Part shown: piece by piece, positions 25,565 through 34,001 of the stretch
How positions within the stretch are numbered: the first letter of the stretch is position 1
How the letters are laid out: each line of letters begins with the position of its first letter
NCBI RefSeq assembly: GCF_900129215.1
Contig: NZ_FQUQ01000004.1
Coordinates: 744,001-808,000, forward strand
Origin: Pedobacter caeni
GTDB lineage: Bacteria > Bacteroidota > Bacteroidia > Sphingobacteriales > Sphingobacteriaceae
Reading direction: 5' to 3'
Length of the DNA stretch: 64,000 bases
The notes under the pieces: generated by a model
Databases searched by the model: none
What the model was told of the DNA's origin: nothing
Seen by the model: only the letters and a program-made list of their open reading frames with translations
Translations under genes and position numbers: made by a program

Positions 25565-26416
25565 TTAATTCATTATGACCGTAATGCCAGCTTTCACTTC
25601 TCTTTGTAATGCCCTGAAGTCAATGCCATAGGATTTCTGAAAATAATCAACTATAATTTTCTCTTTTCTTCTTAAAATGTCAGCTGCATTACCAGGATTT
25701 GCCGCAACAATTGCATCAAACTTTACCTGACCCTCAACCAACAAGAAGGATATGGTCTCTACGAAATCTTCATCCGCCGCTGCTTTGGAGTAAGGAGTGA
25801 CCAATCCCTGGGCATTTGCATCCTTAGTACTGGTATTGAACCAGCTTGCGGTATACCATTCCGGATTTAATTGTTTAAATTCTCTGGGATATAGCTTATT
25901 CTGATGCAGGATATGTGCGAACTCATGATGAACTGTGTGCAGCATTTGTGTCAATACATCCAGATTTTTTCTGTCATAGCTATTAATTACCGCCAACCCG
26001 ATTCTTTTCCCTCCTTCCGCTTCTCCTAAAGTGATGGTACCATCAGTATTGTACTCAGCACTACCGCTCATCACAAACTGACGGGGAGTAAATTTCCTTA
26101 CAAATTCCTGCCCTGCAACCTTTTCATAGGTCTTCATCCAGATTTCTTTAACAGCGTCTAATGCAGGAATTACATTTTCTTCTTTAACAGGTGCAATATT
26201 CTTATTGAAAGCTATTTCATAAGGATCCCATTTATACTTTACTTCAATATTATACGGATCTGTGAAATTGACCTTAATGTAAACATCCAGTGGTCCTTTT
26301 GCCCAGGTTTCCCCTCCCAGACTTAAAATAGGAGTCTGATTGGTTTTCTCCTTTTTACAGGCAGTAAATGTGGTGATGATCAAACACATTAACAGTATTA
26401 AAAATTCCTTTTTCAT
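25565..26416 (-). CDS. Zinc-binding metallopeptidase lipoprotein (Peptidase_Mx1 type)
   Basis: 283 residues with a lipoprotein signal ending TTFTAC-KK. The zinc motif HEFAHILHQ (HExxH, histidines near residues 163 and 167) lies in a helix. A third ligand should lie downstream, and the acidic AAADEDFVETIS segment is a candidate. The layout fits the putative zinc-binding metallopeptidase family PF15890, which is encoded with SusD and DUF4302 in many Bacteroidota loci. It suggests that this SusCD system handles a peptide or glycoprotein. It follows susD by 21 bases. Confidence 0.8.
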   Translation of the reverse strand: MKKEFLILLMCLIITTFTACKKEKTNQTPILSLGGETWAKGPLDVYIKVNFTDPYNIEVKYKWDPYEIAFNKNIAPVKEENVIPALDAVKEIWMKTYEKVAGQEFVRKFTPRQFVMSGSAEYNTDGTITLGEAEGGKRIGLAVINSYDRKNLDVLTQMLHTVHHEFAHILHQNKLYPREFKQLNPEWYTASWFNTSTKDANAQGLVTPYSKAAADEDFVETISFLLVEGQVKFDAIVAANPGNAADILRRKEKIIVDYFQKSYGIDFRALQREVKAGITVIMN

Positions 26417-26437
26417 ATATATCTTTTTATGAATTAA

Positions 26438-27916
26438 TTATCTCGGGTTTCTCTCTATTCCAGCCATTTCTACCTCTTTTGGGATTTGGAATACCCGTCT
26501 TGGATCATTTGGCCCCAAAACATAGGTTTTTGTTAAGTCAGCCGTAGTGTGCACTACCGGCAGGTTATGCCTCAGGATATCAAACCAACGGATGCCCTCA
26601 AACATAAATTCAGCGCGTTTAAAGTCGAGAATTGTTTTTATTAAGCCTTCCTTAATTGACTTTGAACTGTAAAAATTATTTATTTTATCAACTGTGATCT
26701 CATGTGCGGCTGCGCTATACACAGGATTTGCACTACTTACAAAGAGCCGTTTACTTCCAAAAGCATTCAGGTCCTTTAAGGCATCTGTCTGATTGCCAAG
26801 CTGGGCATTGGCTTCTGCTCTGTTGAACAACACCTCTTCAGCAGAAAACAATGGAATCATATTGTAGCCATTTCCGGTATCTCCACCTTGATTGGTATAG
26901 ACAAAATGTTCTTTGTATTTCCTCAGATTGTAAGTCAATTCCCGACCATAAATTCCGTAAGCCCATGTTCCTCCTGAGACATTGCTTGCCCAGAGCGTTT
27001 TGTTAACCAGACCGATGGTCAAGGCATACCGGTAGCTGGCAAAATTCCGTCCCCACCAGGACTCGGCCTCCTGTAAAAGAATGTTTGCAGGATTTGTCGC
27101 ATTACTATAAAGCATGCTCATCGCCACCGGCTCCAGCTTCCGGAAAGTTGGGGTTACAAAATCGCGTAAATTAGGTGTAATATCTCCGCCGGGAAAAACA
27201 AGATTCGCATGCTCAACTACTTTTGTATAATCCCTTTTGAACAGATAAAACCTGGTCGCAAAAGCATGTGCCGCCGCAGGGGTAAAATGATATTTTGGGA
27301 CCGAATAATTGACAACACTTAATAAAGGCAAACCTTCAACCAGGTCCTTTTCTATCTGCTCATACACATCAGCAACAGTCTTACGGCTGTATTTTTTGAC
27401 AACCTCTTTTTCCGGTTCCAATACATATGGAATTCCAGGATCAACTCCTGCTGTAGCAGGGTCATATACCTTTGAAAAAATGGTAACCAGCATAAAATGA
27501 GCATATGCTCTTGCGACCAAAGCCTCTCCTTTTTGCCCGACATAGTCCTGTGGGTTATCAGCATTACGAATCACCTCAAGCGCCTGATTTGCGGCTGCTA
27601 TTGCCTTATAACAACCATACCAATAAAAATCCGGACTATCAGTATCGCGGCTTCTTACATCCTCAAAAAACCAGGGATCCCTGTTGAGTGGGTCTCCACC
27701 ACCTGCTTCTATTCCCTTATCTTCTGCGTTATCACTAATGGCTTCACAGAAGACCTGGTAATTTGCATGAGGATAAGCCGTTACCAGCAGTTCCGAAACT
27801 TTGGCAGGAGTATTCACTGTGGCCCTTAAATCCGGAGCTGTTTCCAAATACTTTTTACAGCTGGTTCCGGATATAACCAGAACTATCAATGCTATATATT
27901 TTATATAATTTTTCAT
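26438..27916 (-). CDS. SusD/RagB-family outer-membrane lipoprotein, ECF-controlled locus
   Basis: 492 residues. Lipoprotein signal ending ISGTSC-KK, then the TPR-like helical SusD core (GEALVARAYAHFMLVTIFSKVYDP is the standard fourth-helix block) and a C-terminal FERAEFxxEGxRWFDILRH-type motif, here FKRAEFMFEGIRWFDILRH. It forms the lid of the SusC encoded 55 bases upstream. With the metallopeptidase and DUF4302 lipoproteins downstream, the cargo is more likely peptide-containing than a plain glycan. That is inference. Confidence 0.93.
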   Translation of the reverse strand: MKNYIKYIALIVLVISGTSCKKYLETAPDLRATVNTPAKVSELLVTAYPHANYQVFCEAISDNAEDKGIEAGGGDPLNRDPWFFEDVRSRDTDSPDFYWYGCYKAIAAANQALEVIRNADNPQDYVGQKGEALVARAYAHFMLVTIFSKVYDPATAGVDPGIPYVLEPEKEVVKKYSRKTVADVYEQIEKDLVEGLPLLSVVNYSVPKYHFTPAAAHAFATRFYLFKRDYTKVVEHANLVFPGGDITPNLRDFVTPTFRKLEPVAMSMLYSNATNPANILLQEAESWWGRNFASYRYALTIGLVNKTLWASNVSGGTWAYGIYGRELTYNLRKYKEHFVYTNQGGDTGNGYNMIPLFSAEEVLFNRAEANAQLGNQTDALKDLNAFGSKRLFVSSANPVYSAAAHEITVDKINNFYSSKSIKEGLIKTILDFKRAEFMFEGIRWFDILRHNLPVVHTTADLTKTYVLGPNDPRRVFQIPKEVEMAGIERNPR

Positions 27917-27971
27917 GTTTAATACTTTTTAAAAGCGATCCTACAGGCTATATCAGCCTCATTGTCATTTA

Positions 27972-30900
27972 CTATAATCCAACTTTAAGTGAAAGAGTAA
28001 ACTGTCTGGGCATTGGCAGGGCTACCCCTCCACTGCTGAAAAACTCAGGATCCTGACCATTTAATTTTTTATCTGAATACAGCAAAGCAATGTTGTTGGC
28101 AACCGCAGTCAGAGATGCCGTTTTTAAGCCAATTTTACTCACCATTAATTTTGGAAGGTTATATCCAAGCGTGATAGATTTAAGACGTACAAAGCCTCCA
28201 TCTGCAACTCTTGAAGTCGAGTAGTTATAGGAGTTATATGGATAAGCTCCATCCAGTCTTGTCGCATTTCTTTTATCTATAATCGATGGGGTCTGATCAT
28301 CTTTATACAGCACAAAGCGTCGGAGGAAATCATTTGGCATCGCATCCAGATCAGAATAGTTATTTTTGTATACCGGGTTGAGCCTGATTTTGTTCCCTGC
28401 ACTGAAAGTAAACAACAGCGATGCTGTAAATCCTTTGTATGACACTGAGTTATAGAATCCCCCATTAAACAGAGGATCTATAGGTCCCTCATATTTCAAA
28501 TACTTGTTATCTGAACTTTGTAAGAAAACTTTTGTACTTAACTCTCCATTTTCATTAATAAAGGAAGGAACTCCGTCATCTGCCTTTATTTTTTCGAAAT
28601 CGATAGAGAACAAAGCACGGGTCGGGTAGCCCAACTGAGCACCACCATCAGGTCCTACCAGACTCAGAATCGATGGTTCACTGATTAAATTTGTGATTTT
28701 TCCTTTATTATAGCCAAAGTTAAGCTGAGAATTCCATGTTAAATCCTTCTTTTTGATGATCGCTCCGCCTATTGATCCTTCAATACCTCTGGAAATCATA
28801 TCTGCATAATTGGCAATTTTAAAAGCTTCACCACCTATGCCCGGAGTTCTGATTGCCCCGATCAGGTCAAAGCCTTTACGTCGATAAGCATCGACAGTTA
28901 CATTTAAGCGGTTGTTCAGAAAAGAGATGTCAATTCCTACATTGGCTTCATATTGTTTTTCCCAGGTCAGCTGAGAATTTTCAAGGTTTTGAATTGCAAG
29001 ACCCGTTTCAATTTCAGAAAGAAAAGGCCTTAACGTATTTCCACTTTTCACGACCAAACTGGAATTTGTTGCATTTCCCAGACTCGCCGTTAACCCATAG
29101 GTTCCTCTTATCGTCAGTTTACTGATGGTGCTTTGTTTTTTCATAAACTCTTCTTCATCCGCATTCCATGATCCACTCACATTCCATGTAGGTAACCATC
29201 GTGCCTGTCTGGATTCCCCAAGCTTATTCGAACCATCATACCTTACAGTTCCGTTCAATTGATATTTGTTATTGTAGGAGTACGATCCGGTAGCTGCATA
29301 AGCCAGATAACGGTCAAACCATTTTTGCATCGCGTAATAGTTGAAATTCCCTTCTACAGATTTTGTAATTGCTCTCGGATCAATAAACGGGACTCCTCCT
29401 TTATCAAATTGATAACCATAACCTGTAAACTGAGTGTTCTTCCTGTCAATGTATCTCATTTCCTGAGACGCGAATAAACGAACGAGATGTTTCTCATTTA
29501 TTGTGGTATTATAGTCCAGACTGTTACGTACAAAGAAACTTTTCAATAAGTCGTCATTGGTATAGAACATCCCGCCCTGAGGTAGTATAGAAACAGGATC
29601 ACTATCCGGATCATTTGGTGGGGTGTACAAGAACTTGTTATTGCTTCTTATCGTCGCGTTTTCAGGATAAACCCCTGCACGATAGGCCTGAGGCATATTT
29701 GAATTCTCTTTAACAGAATGATCCTGTCCTGTCTTTGCGTAACGATATGCGCCAATTACATCATAAGTAAGGTTTTTGGTGATTTTATACTTGAGCTCTC
29801 CCTGAACTTTTAAATCCATCAGATTTAACTCCAGTATATTATTATCCAACTCGTTAATGATATTAAACGGAGCATAATTCATTGTAAAGTACTCCAGATT
29901 TCCATTCTGATCGTAAGGGTTTAGTGTACGACTGGTATTTAAAGCATAACTAAATGGATTCAAATCGAAATTTCTGGAAAACTCTCCTGATACCGGATTA
30001 CTTGTCCGGCCTAAGGTTCCGGGTGCTTTCTGATCACGGATAGATCCGGTGGTGATCAATCCAAAACTAAGTTTATCGTTAATTTTCCAGTTTCCACGGA
30101 TATTTCCTGTAAACCGTTGTACCTGATCTGCGATCGTCCAGCCGTTATCCTTCAGGTAACTGGTGGAATAATACATTTGAGATTTATCAGAACCCGTTGA
30201 AACACTTAAGGAATGCTCCTGCATAAATGAATTCTTAAATAACACGTCAAACCAATCTGTATTTTGGTTGGCATACTTATATAAAAATCCGGCCCGGGCT
30301 TCCGGCGAATTGTACACCCCCGGAGTCGTTCCTCCATTTATAAAATCGAGGCTCTGATAAAGTTTTTTGTAAACTCCTCCATTTGCACTGTTCACAATGC
30401 CACCATATCCTAAAAGCCCTTTTCTATCCATTTCGGAGAACACAGACATCTGGTCATAGGAATCCATAATGTCAAATGTTTTATAGGAAGGCTTTAAATA
30501 GCTGGAAAAATTCCCAGTATAAGAAATCAAAGGCGAACCATCTCCTACTTTTCCTTTTTTAGTGGTAATCAAAACTACGCCATTCATCGCACGTGCACCG
30601 TATAAGGAAGTTGCCGAAGCATCCTTTAGAATTTGAAAACTTTCAATATCATCAGAATTGAGACCTGCTACAGATGAGCCCAATAAAGTACTGGGATCAC
30701 CAGTCGACAACTGGTCGTTGGAAATATTTACAATATCTTCAATAACCACCCCATCAATCACCCATAACGGTTTATTTTCACCAGTGATTGAAGTTGCACC
30801 ACGAACTCTGATTTTTGGGGCGGCACCAAAGGTTCCGGAGACATTCTGTACCGAAACCCCCGCCACACGTCCTTCCAGCATTCTGCTCACATCAGAGATT

Positions 30901-31634
30901 CCATCGCGTTTTGCATCTGCACCAGTCAGGGTTACTGCTGAACCGGTAAACAACTTCTTACTGATCGTTTGATATCCGGTAGAAACCGTGACCTCCTTCA
31001 ATTGGCTCACATCCTCTTCAAGAACAACATCAATGGTAGTTTTACCAGAGATCTGAACCTCCCTGCTTTTGTAACCAATATAGCTAAAGACCAATGTAGC
31101 ACTTTCCTCGACGCGAATTTGATAAGCACCTTTCTGATCAGTGGAAGCAGATGTTGTTCCTCCTTTTACCTTTATACTTACCCCGGGTAATGCCGCGCCG
31201 CTCTTATCAGTTACATGTCCGCTGACCTGAACTGAATTGACATAATCGGCAATTTTATCCAGAAGATTTTTTTCCTTTTCCTTGATAACGACTGTTTTGT
31301 CCAGGATCTCATAGGAAAACGGCTGATTTTTGAAGCATAGAATCAATGCTTCATTTAAAGTACTATTTGTTACCAAAACATCAACCTTACTTGCTTTCTC
31401 CAGTATTCGTTCATTGTAGAAAAACTGGTATCCACTTTGTTTTCCAAGCTCTGTAAAAATTTCGGTAAGCGAGCTGTTCTTTTTATTAAGGTTAATGTTT
31501 TGGGCTATTCCTGCCGCACTGATTTGCATAAGGGCGAGGAATAGAATAACGAAGGTCAACTTCATAATTCTCCAAATTTGATTGCGCTGCTGCGTTTTTT
31601 TTGGCAGCAGAACGCAATGAACAATATTATTCAT
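27972..31634 (-). CDS. SusC/RagA TonB-dependent receptor with N-terminal STN signalling domain
   Basis: About 1220 residues from ATG 31634. An upstream ATG at 31676 and a later one at 31565, which opens directly at the signal MKLTFVILFLAL, are alternatives. Order: signal peptide, STN domain (NLNKKNSSLTEIFTELGKQ through TVVIKEKE), carboxypeptidase-D-like domain (VSGHVTDKSGAALPGVSIKVKG), TonB box (LKEVTVSTGYQ), plug with KPLWVIDGVVIEDIV and LKDASATSLYGARAMNG, then barrel ending TLSLKVGL. The STN domain contacts the FecR-type anti-sigma factor encoded upstream, so ligand arrival switches on the locus through the ECF sigma factor. Confidence 0.93.
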   Translation of the reverse strand: MNNIVHCVLLPKKTQQRNQIWRIMKLTFVILFLALMQISAAGIAQNINLNKKNSSLTEIFTELGKQSGYQFFYNERILEKASKVDVLVTNSTLNEALILCFKNQPFSYEILDKTVVIKEKEKNLLDKIADYVNSVQVSGHVTDKSGAALPGVSIKVKGGTTSASTDQKGAYQIRVEESATLVFSYIGYKSREVQISGKTTIDVVLEEDVSQLKEVTVSTGYQTISKKLFTGSAVTLTGADAKRDGISDVSRMLEGRVAGVSVQNVSGTFGAAPKIRVRGATSITGENKPLWVIDGVVIEDIVNISNDQLSTGDPSTLLGSSVAGLNSDDIESFQILKDASATSLYGARAMNGVVLITTKKGKVGDGSPLISYTGNFSSYLKPSYKTFDIMDSYDQMSVFSEMDRKGLLGYGGIVNSANGGVYKKLYQSLDFINGGTTPGVYNSPEARAGFLYKYANQNTDWFDVLFKNSFMQEHSLSVSTGSDKSQMYYSTSYLKDNGWTIADQVQRFTGNIRGNWKINDKLSFGLITTGSIRDQKAPGTLGRTSNPVSGEFSRNFDLNPFSYALNTSRTLNPYDQNGNLEYFTMNYAPFNIINELDNNILELNLMDLKVQGELKYKITKNLTYDVIGAYRYAKTGQDHSVKENSNMPQAYRAGVYPENATIRSNNKFLYTPPNDPDSDPVSILPQGGMFYTNDDLLKSFFVRNSLDYNTTINEKHLVRLFASQEMRYIDRKNTQFTGYGYQFDKGGVPFIDPRAITKSVEGNFNYYAMQKWFDRYLAYAATGSYSYNNKYQLNGTVRYDGSNKLGESRQARWLPTWNVSGSWNADEEEFMKKQSTISKLTIRGTYGLTASLGNATNSSLVVKSGNTLRPFLSEIETGLAIQNLENSQLTWEKQYEANVGIDISFLNNRLNVTVDAYRRKGFDLIGAIRTPGIGGEAFKIANYADMISRGIEGSIGGAIIKKKDLTWNSQLNFGYNKGKITNLISEPSILSLVGPDGGAQLGYPTRALFSIDFEKIKADDGVPSFINENGELSTKVFLQSSDNKYLKYEGPIDPLFNGGFYNSVSYKGFTASLLFTFSAGNKIRLNPVYKNNYSDLDAMPNDFLRRFVLYKDDQTPSIIDKRNATRLDGAYPYNSYNYSTSRVADGGFVRLKSITLGYNLPKLMVSKIGLKTASLTAVANNIALLYSDKKLNGQDPEFFSSGGVALPMPRQFTLSLKVGL

Positions 31635-31647
31635 ATGTTTGTTTTGG

Positions 31648-31739
31648 TTGGGTTTTCTGATAAACTGTTTGTACAAGATTGTTAAAGGTTAAACCCAATG
31701 ATTAGAGGACCGTCGATCGCCATCGAAGGTCCTTTTTTT
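31648..31739 (+). ncRNA. Candidate antisense sRNA opposite the susC leader
   Basis: Plus-strand stretch between a -7-like TATGTTTG (31634-31641) and a strong intrinsic terminator (31706-31739), while every gene nearby lies on the minus strand. Expected size ~90 bases, complementary to the susC leader. Cis-antisense sRNAs at such positions repress polysaccharide loci in Bacteroides. No -33 element is seen, so the start is a guess. Confidence 0.3.
31706..31739 (+). terminator. Intrinsic terminator facing the plus strand, between fecR-like and susC
   Basis: Stem AGGACC/GGTCCT with an inner CGAT/ATCG pair and a CGCC loop, then seven T on the plus strand only. No plus-strand gene precedes it within at least 8 kb, so it must end a noncoding or antisense transcript, or be fortuitous. 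Confidence 0.6.
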
Positions 31740-31793
31740 GAATTCAACCTCTATCCCTTAACCCCCGTCGCTTTTGTAATTTTTTTCCATGTT

Positions 31794-31809
31794 TTGGTTA
31801 GTTGATTAG
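31794..31809. repeat. 8-base-periodic TTGGTTAG leader repeat (two units)
   Basis: TTGGTTAG then TTGATTAG in tandem just downstream of the fecR-like gene and upstream of susC. On the transcribed strand this reads CTAATCAACTAACCAA. The same element with four units occurs at 49648-49679 before another susC. Confidence 0.4.
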
Positions 31810-31844
31810 TTAAATTGATATGGTTGATTGTTTTATGATGTGAT

Positions 31845-33032
31845 TTAATTTGAAGAGATCTTCATCTTTCTCCCCTCTATGCTGAATTGAACATCACTCA
31901 GCTGCAACATTTTGATGAACTTACTTAAGGTCACAGATCTGTTCACTTTCCCTGTAAACCGATCTGCCGGCACTTTCCCTTCGTATATGATCTCGAGATC
32001 ATACCAATTGGCCGCTTCAGCTAAAACTTCGGATAATGTATTGCTTTTGAAATAGAACCAGCCTTCTTTCCAGGCCACGACCTGATCAGTATTGACGGCA
32101 CTAACTTCTAAAGTCGTTCCTTTTTGGAACGCCTGCTCTCCAGGTCTCAGCACAATTGGCTCCTGTTCCGAACCAGTAAGGGAAACTTTCACAGAACCTT
32201 CCAGCAGGGTGGTTTTCGCGAATTTTGAATAGCTGTTAATGTTAAAATGAGTACCCAGCACTTCTACCTCTTGCTGCATGGTTTTGACCTTAAACGGACG
32301 CGCTTTATCCCTGGTTACCTCAAAATAGGCTTCGCCGTCTAACTCGACTCTCCTGGTGTTGTTTGGGGGGGCAAAAGAAACCGGATAAGTCAATTTAGAA
32401 GCGGCGTTAAGCCATACTTTAGAGCCATCAGGCAAAATAACCTGATACTGACCTCCCTTGGGTGTTTCAATCGTATTCATCTGATTACCATTGATTTCCT
32501 GGTTGTCTTTTATCGTATAGATGAGTTGTCCGCCATCTGTTTTACTGATTTCTATGCCTGCCTCACTGGCCAGCTTCCCATTAGCCACATCAGTAAGGAC
32601 AATACGTTTACCATTTGCAAGCGTTAAGTAGGCTTTATCTGAACCAGGCATAATATCTTCCTTTTCCAGACGGGCCAGTTCTCTTTCTGTTTTGTTATGG
32701 TCCGAATAATAAAAAAACAGAAATCCTATCATGAAAAGCCCCGCTGCCACTGCCGCCAAAGGTTTCAGGAAATTTGGCCATAAAGGAACCGGAGTTTTAG
32801 ACTCTATTCTGGATGTGATTTTTAGATAGACCTTATCCAGTATATCCTGATCAGGATTTAACCTGGAAAGAGGTTCTACTTTATCCAGTTCAAACCGCTC
32901 CATAATCGCCTTCAGCAGAACAGCTTCATCTTTTGTGTTAAAAAATGATAAGAGTTCTTTCACCTCATCAGGGGAACTTTCATTATTCAGATACTTGGTT
33001 AACAGTTGATTTTTCAATTCCAAAATATGCAC
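31845..33032 (-). CDS. FecR-family anti-sigma factor
   Basis: 395 residues. The cytoplasmic N-terminus (~1-80) would bind the sigma factor; one membrane helix follows at ~85-108 (AAVAAGLFMIGFLFFYYSD). The periplasmic FecR domain carries ETPKGGQYQVILPDGSKVWLNAASKLTYP and GEAYFEV, and a C-terminal DUF4974-type STN-like region follows (YFKSNTLSEVLAEAANWYDLEIIYEG). Ligand-loaded SusC contacts it through its own STN domain and relieves inhibition of the sigma factor. The gene is 78 bases after the sigma gene and ~210 before susC, on the same strand. Confidence 0.95.
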   Translation of the reverse strand: MHILELKNQLLTKYLNNESSPDEVKELLSFFNTKDEAVLLKAIMERFELDKVEPLSRLNPDQDILDKVYLKITSRIESKTPVPLWPNFLKPLAAVAAGLFMIGFLFFYYSDHNKTERELARLEKEDIMPGSDKAYLTLANGKRIVLTDVANGKLASEAGIEISKTDGGQLIYTIKDNQEINGNQMNTIETPKGGQYQVILPDGSKVWLNAASKLTYPVSFAPPNNTRRVELDGEAYFEVTRDKARPFKVKTMQQEVEVLGTHFNINSYSKFAKTTLLEGSVKVSLTGSEQEPIVLRPGEQAFQKGTTLEVSAVNTDQVVAWKEGWFYFKSNTLSEVLAEAANWYDLEIIYEGKVPADRFTGKVNRSVTLSKFIKMLQLSDVQFSIEGRKMKISSN

Positions 33033-33110
33033 AGTTTTAAATGTAAGACGCTGGTCAGGAGAAAACCATCGGCTCCATGTTTAAAAAAAAATGAAATAAT
33101 TTTGGGATGA

Positions 33111-33731
33111 TTAGATTTGTTCGGAAATAATTGCTGCTGCAATTAAGATAATGCTCAACTCGCCGGAGGTAACAAAATAGGTTTTGATCGCTTTTGTGGC
33201 CCGGACAATATGATCGTTAATTGTCGAGTTTGAAATGCCCAGTAACTGACCGACCTCATCATAAGATTTACCTTCAAGTTTACACAGTATAAATATTTTA
33301 CGGCGTTGAGGAGGTAAAGTTTCGATTGCTTTATTCAGCAAGGTCTGGTCTTCCTTACCAATATACATTTCTTCAATATCCAGGTACAACCCTGAGGCAG
33401 CAACAACCAGGTGTTCCATTAACTTCTTATCGCGCACTGCTTTTCTAAAATAATCCTTTACCAGGTTTTCCGCAATACGATATAAATAGGAATGAAAAGA
33501 AGTATGAATGGCCAGCTCAGCTCTTTTATCCCATATTTTTAGAAAAACATCCTGCAAAAATTCCTGAGCAATTTCTTCATCTTTTAACAATCGTTTCAGA
33601 TTGCTGTAGATTTTCTGACTATACAATTGATACAGATAAGCAAAAACAACACGATCCCCATCCTTTAACAAGGAAATCAGTTCCGTTTCAGTAGAATTAC
33701 TATAAGAATTAACATCTTCTGTGTCAATCAT
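33111..33731 (-). CDS. ECF sigma-70 factor of the Bacteroidota RpoE family
   Basis: 206 residues. Region 2 (FAYLYQLYSQKIYSNLKRLLKDEEIAQEFLQDVFLKIWDKR) and region 4 (LPPQRRKIFILCKLEGKSYDEVGQLLGISNSTINDHI) are both complete. This is the type paired with FecR-like anti-sigma factors in TonB-receptor trans-envelope signalling. The C-terminus (~15 residues) is unusually hydrophobic (LSIILIAAAII), a feature of this subgroup and perhaps part of the anti-sigma contact. Upstream lie 270 bases down to the terminator at 33960-33989, AT-rich, in which I could not place a convincing TAnnTTTG promoter. Confidence 0.95.
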   Translation of the reverse strand: MIDTEDVNSYSNSTETELISLLKDGDRVVFAYLYQLYSQKIYSNLKRLLKDEEIAQEFLQDVFLKIWDKRAELAIHTSFHSYLYRIAENLVKDYFRKAVRDKKLMEHLVVAASGLYLDIEEMYIGKEDQTLLNKAIETLPPQRRKIFILCKLEGKSYDEVGQLLGISNSTINDHIVRATKAIKTYFVTSGELSIILIAAAIISEQI

Positions 33732-33959
33732 GGTGTATTCAAGCTTATTAACAAGCGCTCCCTCTACGCTTTCACTAAGTAAGACATTTTCGACCGTAAT
33801 TTATTACACAAACGTTCAAAAAAATATCTTTTTAACAAAAATTCACACTTAAATCATTAGGATTAAACAAATAAAGGAAGAAATTACACGTTAATTTCAA
33901 ATAATCGGATGACATTTCGATTTTGAACATCACAAAGAAGAGAAATCATTAGGTTCAAC

Positions 33960-33989
33960 AATAACGGCACACATCCATATGCCGTTATT
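33960..33989 (-). terminator. Terminator at the end of the HTCS-controlled glycan locus
   Basis: Perfect 10-base arms AATAACGGCA (33960-33969) and TGCCGTTATT (33980-33989) with a 10-base loop, 12 bases after the GH2 stop at 34002. The transcript ends near this point; only a short T run follows. Confidence 0.65.
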
Positions 33990-34001
33990 TGTTAATTTTT
34001 A

